From a virus: a DNA stretch of 40,351 nucleotides. The stretch lies in the IMG/VR virus record IMGVR_UViG_3300025118_005384, positions 1-40,351 of that record; one strand, 5' to 3'. This document shows positions 39,601-40,351 of the stretch, one piece after another. Under the pieces are notes generated by a model. That model did not search any database and was not told where the DNA came from. It was given only the letters and a program-made list of their open reading frames with translations. Position 1 is the first letter of the stretch; every line of letters starts with the position of its first letter. Made by a program: the position numbers and the translations under genes.

Positions 39601-40351
39601 AGATATGGTGAAGGTCCTCAATGCCCAAGAGCAGGATGTGTTTACTTCTGACTCGCGGCCAACCAGCTATTTCTTCGCGTTCGAGAAGAGTATGTATCAG
39701 GTTATCTCGGAAGAGATGGTTAATTATTTCGCTAACCTTAAGGATTTCAACAACTTAATTGGTGATCAGGTGGAACGATATCGACCTGATTATAAGCAGT
39801 TGTCTTTCATGCGGCAGAAGTTCTTTGAGCAAGTTGGCAACGATAGTCTTGACTTTGATAAGTTCTATGAATTCTATAAGTGGTTCGATAGTTCCCTTTC
39901 GTTAATGCTCGGACAACTTGTCCCGGCCTCGGCAGACTTTAGTGATAATGTTCGTACCATAATCGAGAATCACGTTCTTGAAAGGCCAAAGTACCAGCAG
40001 AAATTTCCGTTCCTGCAGCGCAAGGGTGGCGGCGATATTACGAGTTCAGCTGACGGCAATATGGCTGCAGATAGCTCGATGATGTCTTCGCCAGAGGAAT
40101 TCGCACAAGGTACTGCTTTCTTCACAAACACCGCGATGACAAAACGTCAGATTGGCTCTTCGAATACGTCGCAGAACAGGCCGTGGAAGCATTTCCACGC
40201 TCCCCTCGCTCGGAGCGCTCCTTCTGCCAAGTCCATGCTTTTCGATGGCGACAACCCCAGCGAGATTGATATTGGTGCCGATTCTGTTTGGAATCCTCTA
40301 GTAGGACTCGCCGGCGCTGACGCAAAAGCTTTTACTATCTCTGCCTGGATT
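36602..40351 (+). CDS. Large LamG-containing tail/fibre structural protein (partial, 3' end outside)
   Basis: An open frame of 1250 codons from the ATG at 36602 to the window end with no stop. The first LamG/concanavalin-like domain (about residues 145-375) has GTSLEFWLKKDNFSD, DGNWHHYAVTMK and TTKFYVDGQL. The middle is helical in part (KNVKYLTQILGSYFDTLHLQ, ISEEMVNYFANLKDFNNL). A second LamG-like domain opens just before the window end (SMLFDGDNPSEIDIG, AFTISAWI). It is probably a tail fibre or baseplate arm protein that binds host surface sugars. The full length cannot be told. Confidence 0.82.
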   Translation, partial: MSIKKYFEVAENIQSLANKTSNDISGEVESSGYHAQDIIKEERYIPYADFKKPENFARWGSAEEYYESAIKRIYGTYPYDGSLKERLEWENESTYLDLYLLEERYPRTNGYIILSADSTAVSQVNDGYGRPSTPEYIFFRGGPNPTTGQSDTLAGQFTGSNYYEPSMNRASNLQYDLASRGTSLEFWLKKDNFSDPSVTSREVIFDMWNGQNSSSADYGRLRLELSASGDSVLGANPLLLTALSGTTGFYRQPIAASTFTTSSLADGNWHHYAVTMKSASAGVTTKFYVDGQLNNTTTLGTAGINDISTPGLRAHIGALVDQVSGSWTTPSPTLAGDGKLDASLDEFRYWKTQRTSKDIGRYWFTQVGGGVNTDPKPYITTQELANTNLGVYFKFNEGITGITSTDSTVLDYSGRYSNGTWTGYNANSRNTGSAIVSSSAATHEFLDPIIYVSHPKVQALKTELQLSGSTYDVDNNAAIYNSIPSWISEEDSEGTKNVKYLTQILGSYFDTLHLQIDNLNTLGEKRYVSGSFEKPIPFAEKLVSSTGIVAPNLFLDADVLEKLADRSEDRVYAMSLHDIKNTIYQNIYNNISYIYKSKGTEKAFRNLIRCFGIDDELVKSNMYASNVEYELRNNRRNTVVADKFIDFNTEDNQVATVFNYPNSANANSVGYITSSTNLTGGFSTTLEAEIMFPLKPSQEQAQGFFNTNVISSSLFGMHGAMPHDANDTTWLTNLEAVNFQVYAVRDELLSDNATFVLTSSGDGHIPVISSSLYQDVYNNQRWNLSVRIRPEQYPVKGLVDGASSNYVVELHGVQAQAGEIMEQFTVSGSISSAGLPAAFMTGSRRAYIGAHRTNMTGNVLQTSDVKVNACRYWLDYVDDEALAGHILDTENHGAMQPHLYAFPFQTSASFGDVKKIDTLIFNWEFLTNTGSSASGYLTVADISSGSAPKTGLDTGFSIDNLLNQQHTAQGRFFKTSSTSAIDKDFVVAARLNLPENVQSEDMVKVLNAQEQDVFTSDSRPTSYFFAFEKSMYQVISEEMVNYFANLKDFNNLIGDQVERYRPDYKQLSFMRQKFFEQVGNDSLDFDKFYEFYKWFDSSLSLMLGQLVPASADFSDNVRTIIENHVLERPKYQQKFPFLQRKGGGDITSSADGNMAADSSMMSSPEEFAQGTAFFTNTAMTKRQIGSSNTSQNRPWKHFHAPLARSAPSAKSMLFDGDNPSEIDIGADSVWNPLVGLAGADAKAFTISAWI

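Noticed and set aside
1-40351. CRISPR array, insertion sequence or integration site
   Set aside because: No spaced direct repeats of CRISPR type, transposase, integrase or terminal inverted repeats were seen.

Overview
The window reads as part of a large T4-supergroup myovirus genome, probably marine and infecting a Gram-negative host. The evidence is a gp55-like late sigma factor, a gp5-like spike lysozyme, gp25-like and gp6-like baseplate wedge proteins, PIN-PhoH, a Cas4/RecB-like nuclease and two tRNA genes with encoded CCA. All recognised genes lie on the + strand, mostly with start/stop overlaps. I see no integrase, IS element, CRISPR array or gap over 300 bases without a gene. The exact host and phage genus cannot be told from sequence alone.

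Layout. (1) 48-5342: early/accessory block with a secreted metzincin-type protease, small hypothetical proteins, tRNA-Thr(UGU), tRNA-Asn(GUU), a nucleotidyltransferase, PIN-PhoH, a second zinc-protease-like protein and an Fe-S PD-(D/E)XK nuclease. (2) 5352-22490: a glycan island of about 17 kb. It holds seven glycosyltransferase-like proteins (GT4, GT9 and CgeB types), two isomerase/kinase/nucleotidyltransferase modules related to ADP-heptose synthesis (the first includes an RpiB-HldE C-terminal domain fusion), an AraD-type epimerase, a TalC-type transaldolase, a small HAD phosphatase, two cupins, an FkbM methyltransferase, a formyltransferase, two sugar-nucleotide SDRs, a compact DegT-type aminotransferase and a radical SAM/SPASM protein. 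(3) 22505-24409: small proteins, the late sigma factor and a possible partner protein. (4) 24412-40351: late structural genes: gp5-like spike with OB, muramidase and SGNH domains, a second spike/baseplate protein, a 1779-residue structural protein, gp25, gp6, a DNRLRE-like protein and a LamG-containing protein that runs off the window.

How it may work together. The first sugar module has the parts of the route ketose-P to aldose-P to aldose-1,n-bisphosphate to aldose-1-P to NDP-aldose, with AraD and transaldolase able to draw on the host pentose-phosphate pathway. The second module repeats kinase, nucleotidyltransferase and cupin. A third set (dehydratase, aminotransferase, formyltransferase, reductase) looks like a route to an N-formylated amino-deoxy sugar. 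The glycosyltransferases would attach these sugars to an unknown acceptor: virion protein, phage DNA or host surface glycan. The sugar identities and the acceptor are inference.
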